Below, piece after piece: positions 1-7,344 of a stretch of 13,359 bases of DNA (within the stretch, counting starts at the first letter, position 1; each line of letters begins with the position of its first letter). A model generated the notes under the pieces. That model did no database searches and had not been told where the DNA came from. It saw nothing but the letters and a program-made list of their open reading frames with translations. This stretch comes from Pullibacteroides sp964436335. Its GTDB lineage: Bacteria > Bacteroidota > Bacteroidia > Bacteroidales > P3. Where the stretch lies: assembly GCA_964436335.1 (NCBI GenBank), contig CAYTCD010000050.1, positions 1 through 13,359 on the forward strand, in the 5' to 3' direction. The position numbers and the translations under genes were made by a program.

Positions 1-582
1 GGAAAATTTCAAGGATATACCTTTAACGAAAGATTGGCACAGATGCAGGCCGATTTACCGGCCGGAACGCTCCCCCTCTACGCATCGGCTTCTTTCAACG
101 AATTGATGGAAAAAACCTTCCGTTACAAGCTAAAGCCCGAATTGGACAGTCTGGTTCAGAAAAAGCAGGATCAGAACCTAAAGCAAACTCTTTCGGAACG
201 GGAAAAACAGGAAATGAAAATCCTTTACCTCAACGCATTCCTCAACCGATGCCTTACCTGCCAGTCCAAACAGTCGGCCTAACTGAACGGCTGCCATCTC
301 TATCCGGACATGATGTTTCTGAAAAAAGGTTCAGGCGATATCCTCGACCGTTCCCTATTGCTCTGCCTGATATCCAACCGCATTCTTGAAATTCCCGCCG
401 TATTGTTGGTTTATCCCGATTTCGCCATGGCCGCAGTTGCCTTAGCAGAGGGTGAAGCCCCCGAAGATTCACCCTTCAGCCAAGGCGACAGCATTGAAAT
501 TGACGGACAACGCTACTATCTCTGCGGTCCGCTGCCCAAAACGGTGCAGGAACCGGAAAAGGCCAGCGTTTTCAAATGGTAA
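1..582 (+). pseudogene. Transglutaminase-like protein, 3' part, interrupted by an in-frame stop and lacking the catalytic triad
   Basis: One frame runs from the window edge to TAA at 580-582, broken only by a TAA at 280-282; it reads open for nine codons between that stop and the ATG at 310. The two halves together resemble the C-terminal transglutaminase-like (papain-fold) domain of a Bacteroidetes family. The GD-C-x-DRS active-site segment appears as GDILDRS (Ile at 340-342 where Cys is expected). The YPGHxAxAV segment is YPDFAMAAV (Phe at 421-423 for His). The terminal CDPTY-like strand is CGPLP (Gly at 526-528 for Asp). So Cys, His and Asp are all replaced. The upstream part is a helical, lysine-rich stretch, as expected before this domain. 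The 5' end lies outside the window. It converges on the nitroreductase gene with a 5-bp gap. Either it is a decaying copy, or a pseudoenzyme with a recent nonsense change or sequencing error. The family match is from memory, not a search. Confidence 0.55.
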
Positions 583-587
583 GAAAC

Positions 588-1454
588 TCATCGCATTTCG
601 GGCATACGGTCCGAATAACGTTCAAAACGGAAAGACGGCATACCCAAAGCCATCCCCGCATAGATGCGCATATCTTCGGGGATTCCCAATTTCTTATTTA
701 ATGTCTGTTTCTTATCGCGTTGCAAAGCCGAAAGCACAAATCCCGTATAAAATTGAGCGATGCCCAGACTTTCCGCCATCAGGGAAGCGTTTTGATAGGC
801 CAGGTTGCAATCGGCAGATCCGAAACGGCTGTCTGAAGGCGCATAAAAAAACAACACTGCCTTGGCATTGCGAAGCACGGCATCTTTTCCTTCCTTATAA
901 AATGCCTCGTGCATCTTCTTGAACTTGGGCAACATTGCATATACGGTCCGCATTTTCCGGTACAGAAAACATTTCACAATGCCATTCTCCAACAAACGCA
1001 ATGCCTTGTAGAATCCATCCACCGTAAAAGCCGATACGGCATGTATCTTTTCCATATCGGTGATCGATATCACACGCACATTTCGGGTATTCTGTGCCGT
1101 AGGTGCCAACAAAGCCGCCTCCATAATCTTACGGAGCGATTCGGACGGAACTTCCTTCTCTGAAAAGGCACGGTTGCTGCGCCGGGCTTTCATCAATGTC
1201 ATCAGGCTGTCCGGGTCGGGCAGGTCCTGCAACGAATAGGTATGGAGCGAGGAGGGTGGGAAAAACGAATGCCAGATGGCGGTTGGCGGACAAACATCCA
1301 CACAATGCCCGCATTCGATGCAGTTTTCCGGGTGTTCCACGGCGATACCGGCTTCGGCAAGCGTGAAGATACCGGCCGGGCAAATGCGCGTGCAACGGCC
1401 ACACCGCACGCACTTATCTGCATTCACCTCTATAACATGTTGTTTCTTTTCCAT
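588..1454 (-). CDS. 4Fe-4S ferredoxin / nitroreductase fusion flavoprotein
   Basis: This 288-residue protein joins an N-terminal bacterial ferredoxin domain to a nitroreductase-fold FMN domain. The ferredoxin part has two complete CxxCxxCxxxCP motifs (C15, C18, C21, C25 and C45, C48, C51, C55), so it should hold two [4Fe-4S] clusters. The nitroreductase part starts near residue 85 with the ARRSNRAF phosphate-binding signature and runs to the end. Members of this fusion family are thought to pass electrons from the clusters to FMN and reduce nitro or quinone-type compounds in anaerobes; the natural substrate is not known. There is no signal peptide, so it is probably cytoplasmic. The ATG at 1454 puts the first cluster motif at a normal distance from the N-terminus. 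It lies 103 bp downstream of the DUF1015 gene, separated by a hairpin. I see no clear -7 box of its own in that gap, so its promoter is unresolved. Confidence 0.88.
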   Translation of the reverse strand: MEKKQHVIEVNADKCVRCGRCTRICPAGIFTLAEAGIAVEHPENCIECGHCVDVCPPTAIWHSFFPPSSLHTYSLQDLPDPDSLMTLMKARRSNRAFSEKEVPSESLRKIMEAALLAPTAQNTRNVRVISITDMEKIHAVSAFTVDGFYKALRLLENGIVKCFLYRKMRTVYAMLPKFKKMHEAFYKEGKDAVLRNAKAVLFFYAPSDSRFGSADCNLAYQNASLMAESLGIAQFYTGFVLSALQRDKKQTLNKKLGIPEDMRIYAGMALGMPSFRFERYSDRMPEMR

Positions 1455-1480
1455 AATTATATCACTTTACGATACTAAAG

Positions 1481-1517
1481 GAAAGAGGTTACCCGGACAG
1501 CCCGGATAACCTCTTTC
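1481..1517 (-). terminator. Hairpin terminator after the DUF1015 gene
   Basis: Arms 1481-1496 and 1502-1517 pair over 16 positions with one mismatch around a 5-base loop. The hairpin sits 41 bp past the DUF1015 stop and 27 bp before the nitroreductase ATG. The minus-strand T-run after the stem is short and broken, so termination may be partial and allow some read-through into the nitroreductase gene. On the plus strand it is followed by TTTT, but no plus-strand gene ends here. Confidence 0.7.
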
Positions 1518-1557
1518 TTTTAAAACGGCGTATGCCGTATCCTTATGTCGCATCCGA

Positions 1558-2811
1558 CTATACCAATTCGTGGATAACCAGACCCGAACGCAGTTTGGGT
1601 TCGAACCAGGTGGTCTTGGGAGGCATGATGTTGCCGCTGTCGGCAATGTCGATAATCTGCTTCATGCTCACCGGATAGAGGGCGAAAGCTACCTTCATCT
1701 CTCCATTATCAACACGGCGCTTGAGTTCGCCCAAGCCACGGATACCGCCTACGAAGTCGATACGCTTGTCGGTACGCAGATCCTTGATGCCCAAAATCTT
1801 GTCGAGAACGAGGTTGGAAAGGATCGTCACATCGAGCACACCGATGGGGTCGGCATCGTTAAAGGTGCCGGGCTTGGCGTTGAGCTTGAACCAGTGGCCA
1901 TCTACATACACGCTGAATTCGTGCAGGCAGGAGGGCTTGTAGATTTCGGTGCCCATGTCCTTCACTTCGAACGATTCACCGAGTGCGGCGATGAACTGGT
2001 CTTTCGTCAAACCGTTCAAATCCTTCACCACGCGGTTGTAGTCGATGATATTGAGTTGGTTGTCGGGGAAAATCACGGTCATGAAGAAGTTGTACTCTTC
2101 CTTGCCGGTGTGGTTGGGGTTGTTTTCCTTCTTTTCCTGACCCACCAAAGCGGCGGCGGCGCTGCGGTGGTGACCGTCGGCGATATACATGGCCGGAACG
2201 TCTTTCTTGAACAGTTCCACCAGTTCGGCAATGATGGCCTTGTCGTCAATCACCCAGAAACGGTGGCCGAAGCCGTCTTCCTTGGCTACGAAATCGTAGA
2301 GGGGCTTCTGTGCGGTGATGCCGGCCACGATTTCATCGATGCGCTTTACGGCGGGGTAGGCGAAGAACACGGGTTCCACGTTGGCGTTGGTGATACGCAC
2401 GTGTTTCATACGGTCTTCTTCCTTATCCTTGCGGGTAAGCTCGTGTTTCTTGATGATTTTGTTCACGTAGTCTTCGCTGGCGGCGCAGGCCACGATACCG
2501 TACTGCCATTTCTTGAGGTCCATGCTCTGGGCATAGATGTAGAGTTTTTCTTCCTCGTCCTTCACCAACCAGCCGTTGTCCTTGAACTTGTTGTAGTTGT
2601 TCACCACCTGCAGATACACTTCGGGCGAATGTTCGTCGGTGCCCTGGGGCAGGTCGATTTCGGCCTTGGTTACGTGAAGCAGGCTGTAGGGATTGCCTTC
2701 GCATTCCTTACGGGCTTCTTCGGAGTTAAGCACGTCGTAGGGACGGCTCGCCAATTTTTCTACAATGTCAACGGGAGGCCTGAAGCCTTTGAACGGTTTG
2801 ATGATAGACAT
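1558..2811 (-). CDS. DUF1015 family protein
   Basis: A 417-residue cytoplasmic protein of the DUF1015 family, the usual length for that family. Recognisable segments are FKGFRPP and RPYDVL near the N-terminus (residues 7-28), KHELTRKDKEEDR (122-134), and the conserved ADGHHRSAAAA segment with DGHHR at 212-216. The biochemical role of the family is not established. The DGHHR motif recalls the nucleotide-handling motif of the ParB/sulfiredoxin fold, also seen in the archaeal serine kinase SerK; that link is inference. I chose the ATG at 2811 because the longer open frame to 2874 only reads through tRNA-Pro. The ATG lies 33 bp after the tRNA 3' end with no clear promoter between, so the two are probably cotranscribed. 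No serine-biosynthesis gene lies in this window. Confidence 0.9.
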   Translation of the reverse strand: MSIIKPFKGFRPPVDIVEKLASRPYDVLNSEEARKECEGNPYSLLHVTKAEIDLPQGTDEHSPEVYLQVVNNYNKFKDNGWLVKDEEEKLYIYAQSMDLKKWQYGIVACAASEDYVNKIIKKHELTRKDKEEDRMKHVRITNANVEPVFFAYPAVKRIDEIVAGITAQKPLYDFVAKEDGFGHRFWVIDDKAIIAELVELFKKDVPAMYIADGHHRSAAAALVGQEKKENNPNHTGKEEYNFFMTVIFPDNQLNIIDYNRVVKDLNGLTKDQFIAALGESFEVKDMGTEIYKPSCLHEFSVYVDGHWFKLNAKPGTFNDADPIGVLDVTILSNLVLDKILGIKDLRTDKRIDFVGGIRGLGELKRRVDNGEMKVAFALYPVSMKQIIDIADSGNIMPPKTTWFEPKLRSGLVIHELV

Positions 2812-2844
2812 GATGTTATGTTTTGAATGGTTACTTTCCGTTTG

Positions 2845-2918
<74 letters not shown>

Positions 2919-2961
2919 AAAAGGCCGCCCCAACGAACAAGTCACGGAGCGAATGCGAAAG

Positions 2962-2969
2962 CAAAGGTA
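2962..2969 (-). promoter_or_regulatory. Bacteroidetes -7 element for tRNA-Pro / DUF1015
   Basis: The minus strand reads TACCTTTG followed by C, an exact match to the Bacteroidetes TAnnTTTG -7 consensus, 43 bp upstream of the tRNA 5' end. It is preceded by a T-rich run. A TTG lies 16 bp further upstream (2986-2988), closer than the usual 19-21 bp, so the -33 assignment is weak. Confidence 0.6.
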
Positions 2970-3025
2970 AAAAAAAAGCACAAGCCAACCCTATCTTTTC
3001 TGACTACGAAAACGCAAAATTTATT

Positions 3026-3033
3026 TACCTTTA
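3026..3033 (+). promoter_or_regulatory. Possible -7 element for phosphoglucose isomerase
   Basis: TACCTTTA at 3026-3033 matches TAnnTTTG except for the last base and lies 27 bp before the ATG at 3061. I see no TTG at the expected distance upstream. The 142-bp region 2919-3060 between tRNA-Pro and this gene must hold both divergent promoters. Confidence 0.4.
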
Positions 3034-3060
3034 CAAACCTTTTCGTTAACACTTAACGCT

Positions 3061-4392
3061 ATGGACGCTATTTCCCTCCACTTTCGCTACGGCAACGAAG
3101 CCGGTTCCATGATGGAAGAACTTTTAAAAGGCCATGAAACCGCCCTCGCGGAACAAAAGGCAGATGTTGCCCGGGCCTATCAAACCCTGTTGCAGGGAAA
3201 CGGAAAAGGCAACGATTTTTTGGGTTGGGTCCGCCTGCCCGAAGAAATTGAGGGAAAAGCCTTGGACGAGATGCTGGCCAAAGCCGATGAATTCAGAAAA
3301 AAATCCGAGATATTCGTATGTATCGGTATCGGAGGTTCCTATTTAGGCACCCGCGCCATTATAGAGGCTTTGAAACCCCAACTCTCCGACCGGATACCGG
3401 GTTCTCCCTCCGTTATCTACGCCGGCCACCAACTCAACCAAGACTACATGAACGAACTGCTTGCCCTTTTGGACAAGCACGATTATACGGTGTGCGTGAT
3501 TTCAAAATCGGGTACCACCACCGAACCGGCCATTGCCTTCCGCCTGATACGCGATCACCTGACGGCCAAATACGGTAAAACCGAAGCCTGCAAACGGATT
3601 GCCGCCATTACCGACAGTCGGAAAGGCGCCTTACGCACACTTGCCGACAGCGAAGGATTCACCACCTATACGGTACCCGACAACATCGGCGGCCGCTTCT
3701 CCGTACTCAGTCCCGTGGGGCTTTTCCCCTTGGCGGTGGCCGGTATCGACATCAAAACCTTGGTGCAAGGCGCGGCGCAGATGCAACGGATGCTTATAAA
3801 ACCTTCTTTGGATTGGAACACGAACCTTGCCGCCCAATACGCGCTCTTTCGCCAATACCAATACGTAAAACAAGGCAAAAAAGTGGAACTGTTGGTGAAC
3901 TTCGACGCCCGCTTCCACTTTTTGAGCGAATGGTGGAAACAACTCTACGGAGAGAGCGAAGGCAAGGAAGGCAAAGGTATCTTCCCCTCCAACGCCGCCT
4001 TCACCACAGACCTGCATTCTCTCGGCCAATACATTCAGGAAGGGGAACGTTTGTTCTTTGAAACTGTCCTGAGTCTCGAAAATCCGAACACCCGCCTGCT
4101 GATTCCACATGACAATCAGAATTTGGACGGCATGAACTTTGTATCGGGCAAAGAAATGGCCTTTGTGAATCAAAAAGCCGAAGAAGGCACGCTGATAGCG
4201 CATAGCGAACAAGGGAATGTGCCGGTTGTACGCATCTGCATTCCCTATCTGAACGCCCTCCATATAGGGCAACTGATCTATTTCTTTGAATTTGCCTGCG
4301 GACTGAGCGGCTACGCGATGGAGGTGAATCCCTTTGACCAACCCGGAGTGGAGGCCTACAAGAAAAACATGTTCCGGTTGCTGGGAAAATAA
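3061..4392 (+). CDS. pgi: Glucose-6-phosphate isomerase (short bacterial form)
   Basis: Interconverts glucose 6-phosphate and fructose 6-phosphate in glycolysis and gluconeogenesis, in the cytoplasm. The 443 residues fit the short bacterial form of the family. Visible motifs are the sugar-phosphate loop GIGGSYLGTRA (89-99), SKSGTTTE (148-155), the first family signature DNIGGRFSVLSPVG (207-220), GESEGK with the probable catalytic glutamate at 298, TDLHSLGQ with the catalytic histidine at 319, and the second signature ending FDQPGVEAYK near the C-terminus with the active-site lysine. The first ATG after the promoter region is used. The stop lies only 7 bp from the stop of the convergent T9SS gene, and I see no hairpin between them, so the transcripts probably overlap. 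The coding sequence looks intact, with every key residue present. Confidence 0.97.
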   Translation: MDAISLHFRYGNEAGSMMEELLKGHETALAEQKADVARAYQTLLQGNGKGNDFLGWVRLPEEIEGKALDEMLAKADEFRKKSEIFVCIGIGGSYLGTRAIIEALKPQLSDRIPGSPSVIYAGHQLNQDYMNELLALLDKHDYTVCVISKSGTTTEPAIAFRLIRDHLTAKYGKTEACKRIAAITDSRKGALRTLADSEGFTTYTVPDNIGGRFSVLSPVGLFPLAVAGIDIKTLVQGAAQMQRMLIKPSLDWNTNLAAQYALFRQYQYVKQGKKVELLVNFDARFHFLSEWWKQLYGESEGKEGKGIFPSNAAFTTDLHSLGQYIQEGERLFFETVLSLENPNTRLLIPHDNQNLDGMNFVSGKEMAFVNQKAEEGTLIAHSEQGNVPVVRICIPYLNALHIGQLIYFFEFACGLSGYAMEVNPFDQPGVEAYKKNMFRLLGK

Positions 4393-4399
4393 AACACGT

Positions 4400-5758
4400 T
4401 TATTTCAGCACCGAGAATGTGCCTCTGCGTTCCCATGTAAAGCGGTCGTATAGCTCGCGGTAGAGATATACATATACACCGGGAGGAACAAAACGCCCTT
4501 TATAACGTCCGTCCCACCCCTCTGTAAAACGGGTAGAAGAAAACACCATCGTGCCATTCGCATCAAAAATATAGAACTGATAGGTACGCGTGGTATCGTT
4601 TTCTCCAATAGGACCGTAAAATTCAGAAAAACCGCCCGGCACAAAACCACTTGCAAAATACACATAATGGCAATTCCGCACCGATATCCGTTTTTCCAAA
4701 CGGGTTTTGCAACGCCCGGTCGTCCCCACAGATATATCGCAATAAGCCATAAAATCCGTTTTAGGCTCAACCTCCGTAACCGCTACCGTATCACGGTTAA
4801 ACCAACGGTAACGGCATTCCAGATCCGTTACAGCCTCCAGACGGACGCTGTTGCCCAAACAAACCGAATCGGAAAATAAATCATCCACATAGGCCACAAT
4901 TTCACCTTTCGGTATCTCCACCGCACGGATGTTGATGCTTTTGGTTCCACGGCAACCATAGCGGTCGGTGGCCATCACCCGCACAAGGGTATCCTCCGTT
5001 ATCAAAAAACTGTTCACCGATTCTCCCCTCACGCCGTTCCATATCACATCCGTTCCACCTTCCACACGTAACTGCGCTTCCATATCCCGGCACATCTCGG
5101 TGTCGCCCGTCAACGCATACATAACCGTATCATTCACCACCACAAACACCGAATCTTCCGCATAACAGGCATTGATATAGCCGGCCTGTACAATCGGATA
5201 ATTGGAAATACGGGCGTGATACAAGGTCGTTTCCCCAGGACGTATATTTATATATTGGGAAGTACCGGACGTACTCCAAGCCCAGTAGCGACCGCCTTCC
5301 ACCCCAACGGTGGCTTCCATACCCCGGCAAATCGTGTCGGGAACCATTTGGTAAGAAGGAACATGCGTTATATACAGCGACAGTGTGTCTGTTCCCACCT
5401 GCAGCAAGCCATCTTTCATCAGGACCACTATCCGGTAGATATCTTCCGTCCACGAGGTGAAAGTAACGGATTCTCCCTGACCGAAGGATTGGGAAACCTG
5501 ATCCGGACCTATCTGATACCATTCAAAGGAGAGGTTCCCTCCTTGCCCGTACAGGGAATGATCTAACGAAAGCTGAACGGCCTGTCCATTACAAACCACA
5601 TTGGCATCGTATAGAATCTTGAGCATTGAAGCCGCCTTAGAAGGCTGCCAACGGACAGGAAAGGCATTCTCGAACCATTCTTGCCGTCTTTGACCGAAGC
5701 CATGCAACAAGAAGAGCAAAAAAAACGCCAAAATCCAAAACCGACACTTTCCTCGCAT
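4400..5758 (-). CDS. Secreted Ig-like repeat protein with T9SS type B (gliding-motility, CHU_C-like) C-terminal domain
   Basis: A 452-residue exported protein. Residues 1-22 form a Sec signal peptide (basic start, long hydrophobic core, cleavage near GFGQ). The middle holds about four Ig/PKD-like beta repeats, each opening with a Cys: C56-NG, C144-RG, C223-RD, C300-LG, spaced 77-88 residues. The second and third are clearly alike (CRGMEATVGVEGG versus CRDMEAQLRVEGG). The last 90 residues resemble the T9SS type B sorting domain, with YQFYIFDANGTMVFSS, GWDGRYKGR and PPGVYVYLY, though the usual PNxFTPNGDG opening is reduced to PGGFSEFYGP. It is therefore predicted to cross the outer membrane by type IX secretion; the function of the repeats is unknown. 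Start: ATG at 5758, two bases past the clpX stop. A TTG at 5764 overlapping that stop (TTGA) is an alternative. Tight spacing suggests translation coupled to clpX. Confidence 0.82.
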   Translation of the reverse strand: MRGKCRFWILAFFLLFLLHGFGQRRQEWFENAFPVRWQPSKAASMLKILYDANVVCNGQAVQLSLDHSLYGQGGNLSFEWYQIGPDQVSQSFGQGESVTFTSWTEDIYRIVVLMKDGLLQVGTDTLSLYITHVPSYQMVPDTICRGMEATVGVEGGRYWAWSTSGTSQYINIRPGETTLYHARISNYPIVQAGYINACYAEDSVFVVVNDTVMYALTGDTEMCRDMEAQLRVEGGTDVIWNGVRGESVNSFLITEDTLVRVMATDRYGCRGTKSINIRAVEIPKGEIVAYVDDLFSDSVCLGNSVRLEAVTDLECRYRWFNRDTVAVTEVEPKTDFMAYCDISVGTTGRCKTRLEKRISVRNCHYVYFASGFVPGGFSEFYGPIGENDTTRTYQFYIFDANGTMVFSSTRFTEGWDGRYKGRFVPPGVYVYLYRELYDRFTWERRGTFSVLK

Positions 5759-5760
5759 GC

Positions 5761-7053
5761 TCAACTGTTTTTTAATTTATCGGCCATCGCTTTTCCCAGA
5801 TGATCCCGCACATAATCGAGCGTTACCCGATACGAAGCCGGTTTGGTGGCGGGTATCTCGTACATCAGGTCCATCATCACCGCCTCCATGATACCACGAA
5901 GCCCCCGGGCCCCTAATTTGAATTCCAAGGCTTTATCTACCACAAAGTCGTAAACATCTGAATCGAACTCCAGAGCCACGCCATCCATTTCAAACAGTTT
6001 CTTGTATTGGCGTATCAAGGCATTCTTAGGTTCAATGAGGATACTGCGCAAAGCTGCCCGATCCAATTCCTCCAAATGGGTCAGCACAGGAAAACGTCCC
6101 ACCAATTCGGGTATCAAGCCGTAGGCGCGCAAATCCTGCGGGGCGATATAGGATAGAAGCCCGTCTTTTTCGTCGGTACGTATGCGTTCCCCGTCTTTCT
6201 TATAGCCGATGGCCATACGGTTGAGACGGGAGGAGATATTGCGTTCTATGCCATCGAAAGAGCCTCCGCCGATAAAGAGGATATGGCGGGTATTTATTTT
6301 AACCATTTCCGCATTGGGATGCTTGCGACCGCCTTGAGGCGGAACCAACGCATCGGTGCCTTCAAGCAATTTGAGCAATGCCTGCTGCACCCCCTCGCCC
6401 GAAACATCGCGGGTAATGGATGGATTACTGCTTTTTCGGGCAATCTTATCTATTTCATCGATAAAGATAATTCCCCGCTCGGTTTTGGCCACATCGAAAT
6501 CGGCCGCCTGCAACAAACGGCTCAATATGGAATCCACATCTTCGCCCACATACCCCGCTTCCGTAAGCACGGTGGCATCGGCTATGCAGAAAGGCACATC
6601 CAAAAGACGGGCGATACTGCGCACCAAAAGGGTTTTTCCCGTTCCGGTCGGGCCTACCATAAGGATATTCGATTTCTCTATCTCCGTTTCGGGTTCTTCC
6701 TTGTGCGAAGCCCAATAGTTGAGACGCTTATAGTGATTATAGACCGCTACCGAAAGTACCTTCTTGGCCGATTCCTGGCCAATTACATATTGGTCTAGAA
6801 AATGCTTGATGGCTCGGGGTTCTTTGAGCGGAAGCGGTTCAGGCAAGGACGGAGATTTGGTTTTTATCCCATATTCTTTCTGCCAGTCTTCAAAATAGCG
6901 GCTTGCCAATTCATTGCATTGCATACAGAGAATGGCGTTTCCATTGCCCTGTAAAGCCGGCTCCCGACCGGAAAGTTCCCGCCCGCAAAACGAACAGCAG
7001 GTAGGTTTCCGCGATTTTCCCGAAGGATTCGATGATTGCTTTCTTTCGTCCAT
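5761..7053 (-). CDS. clpX: ATP-dependent Clp protease ATP-binding subunit ClpX
   Basis: AAA+ unfoldase that recognises tagged proteins and feeds them to ClpP, in the cytoplasm. The 430 residues carry the full set: an N-terminal zinc-binding domain (C20xxC23, C43xxC46), Walker A GPTGTGKT (134-141), pore loop GYVG (167-170), Walker B IIFIDE (195-200), the ITRDVSGEGVQQALLKLLEG segment (213-232), arginine-finger region GLIPELVGR (R320) and sensor 2 GARGLR (381-386). The ClpP-docking IGF tripeptide appears as IGY (282-284), a conservative change that probably keeps ClpP binding. The ATG at 7053 is the only sensible start before the zinc domain. clpP is commonly found directly upstream in bacteria; here the upstream neighbour is an RNA-rich intergenic region and tRNA-Gly. 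Downstream, the stop is adjacent to a T9SS cargo gene. Confidence 0.97.
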   Translation of the reverse strand: MDERKQSSNPSGKSRKPTCCSFCGRELSGREPALQGNGNAILCMQCNELASRYFEDWQKEYGIKTKSPSLPEPLPLKEPRAIKHFLDQYVIGQESAKKVLSVAVYNHYKRLNYWASHKEEPETEIEKSNILMVGPTGTGKTLLVRSIARLLDVPFCIADATVLTEAGYVGEDVDSILSRLLQAADFDVAKTERGIIFIDEIDKIARKSSNPSITRDVSGEGVQQALLKLLEGTDALVPPQGGRKHPNAEMVKINTRHILFIGGGSFDGIERNISSRLNRMAIGYKKDGERIRTDEKDGLLSYIAPQDLRAYGLIPELVGRFPVLTHLEELDRAALRSILIEPKNALIRQYKKLFEMDGVALEFDSDVYDFVVDKALEFKLGARGLRGIMEAVMMDLMYEIPATKPASYRVTLDYVRDHLGKAMADKLKNS

Positions 7054-7073
7054 ATACGCTCCAATCCGCAGAG

Positions 7074-7081
7074 CAAAGGTA
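7074..7081 (-). promoter_or_regulatory. Bacteroidetes -7 element for clpX
   Basis: The minus strand reads TACCTTTG followed by C, an exact TAnnTTTG match, 20 bp before the clpX ATG. It lies inside a 10-bp perfect inverted repeat (7075-7084 with 7119-7128). No TTG is seen 19-21 bp upstream, so the -33 element is unclear. The start site predicted from it gives a short leader. Confidence 0.6.
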
Positions 7082-7121
7082 TATCTTTTTGAAGAATATT
7101 AGGATACTGTCTGGCATCATA

Positions 7122-7253
7122 TACCTTTCTTTTGCCTTGCGGGCGGCTTTTTTTTAGCCTCCGCGGGTGTTCTGTGCAAGTTGCCGCGCGCTTACGCACA
7201 GTTCCGGTCCCCCAAAAAGGAAAGGCTCCGGAATTCCGGAGCCTTTCCTTTTT
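7122..7253 (+). ncRNA. Candidate small structured RNA between clpX and tRNA-Gly
   Basis: The stretch holds no credible gene but is unusually GC-rich and structured. A -7-like box TACCTTTC lies at 7122-7129 (one base off TAnnTTTG). It is followed by a hairpin with arms 7139-7147 and 7157-7164 closing an eight-T loop, a second hairpin with arms 7172-7180 and 7191-7201 (9 bp plus a 2-base bulge), and then a perfect palindromic terminator with a plus-strand T-run. This is the layout of a small RNA of about 120 nt on the plus strand. I recognise no known RNA family. It may equally be tRNA-Gly 3' flank plus the clpX leader, since the palindrome also serves the minus strand. Confidence 0.25.
7214..7253. 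terminator. Perfect 40-bp palindromic terminator
   Basis: Positions 7214-7253 are a perfect inverted repeat centred between 7233 and 7234. The core GGAAAGGCTCCGGAATTCC is flanked by an A-run on the left and a T-run on the right, so it can act as a Rho-independent terminator on either strand. On the minus strand it lies 9 bp past the tRNA-Gly 3' end and is its natural terminator. On the plus strand it could end the candidate small RNA. Confidence 0.88.
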
Positions 7254-7261
7254 TATTACCG

Positions 7262-7334
7262 AGCGGCAAACGGGCCTCGAACCCGCGACCTCAAGCTTGG
7301 GAAGCTTGCACTCTACCGACTGAGCTACTGCCGC
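7262..7334 (-). tRNA. tRNA-Gly(CCC)
   Basis: The 73-nt minus-strand cloverleaf has acceptor GCGGCAG paired with TTGCCGC (one G-T wobble), D arm AGCTCAGTCGGTAGAGT, anticodon stem CAAGC/GCTTG around the loop TTCCCAA giving anticodon CCC, and T arm GGGTTCGAGGCCC. The discriminator is T and CCA is not encoded. A strong promoter lies 10 bp upstream and a palindromic terminator 9 bp downstream, so it looks like a single-gene unit. Confidence 0.96.
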
Positions 7335-7344
7335 GATACGGCGG

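Noticed and set aside
1570..2826. A 418-codon open frame on the plus strand, opposite the DUF1015 gene
   Set aside because: It is an antisense shadow. The translation is low-complexity (V, G, H and F rich) with no recognisable motif, while the minus strand encodes a clear conserved protein.
3631..4341. A 236-codon minus-strand frame inside pgi
   Set aside because: Antisense shadow of a gene with complete family signatures; no motif in the translation.
7132..7323. A plus-strand frame across the palindrome and tRNA-Gly
   Set aside because: It reads through a terminator palindrome and antisense to a tRNA, with no codon or motif support.
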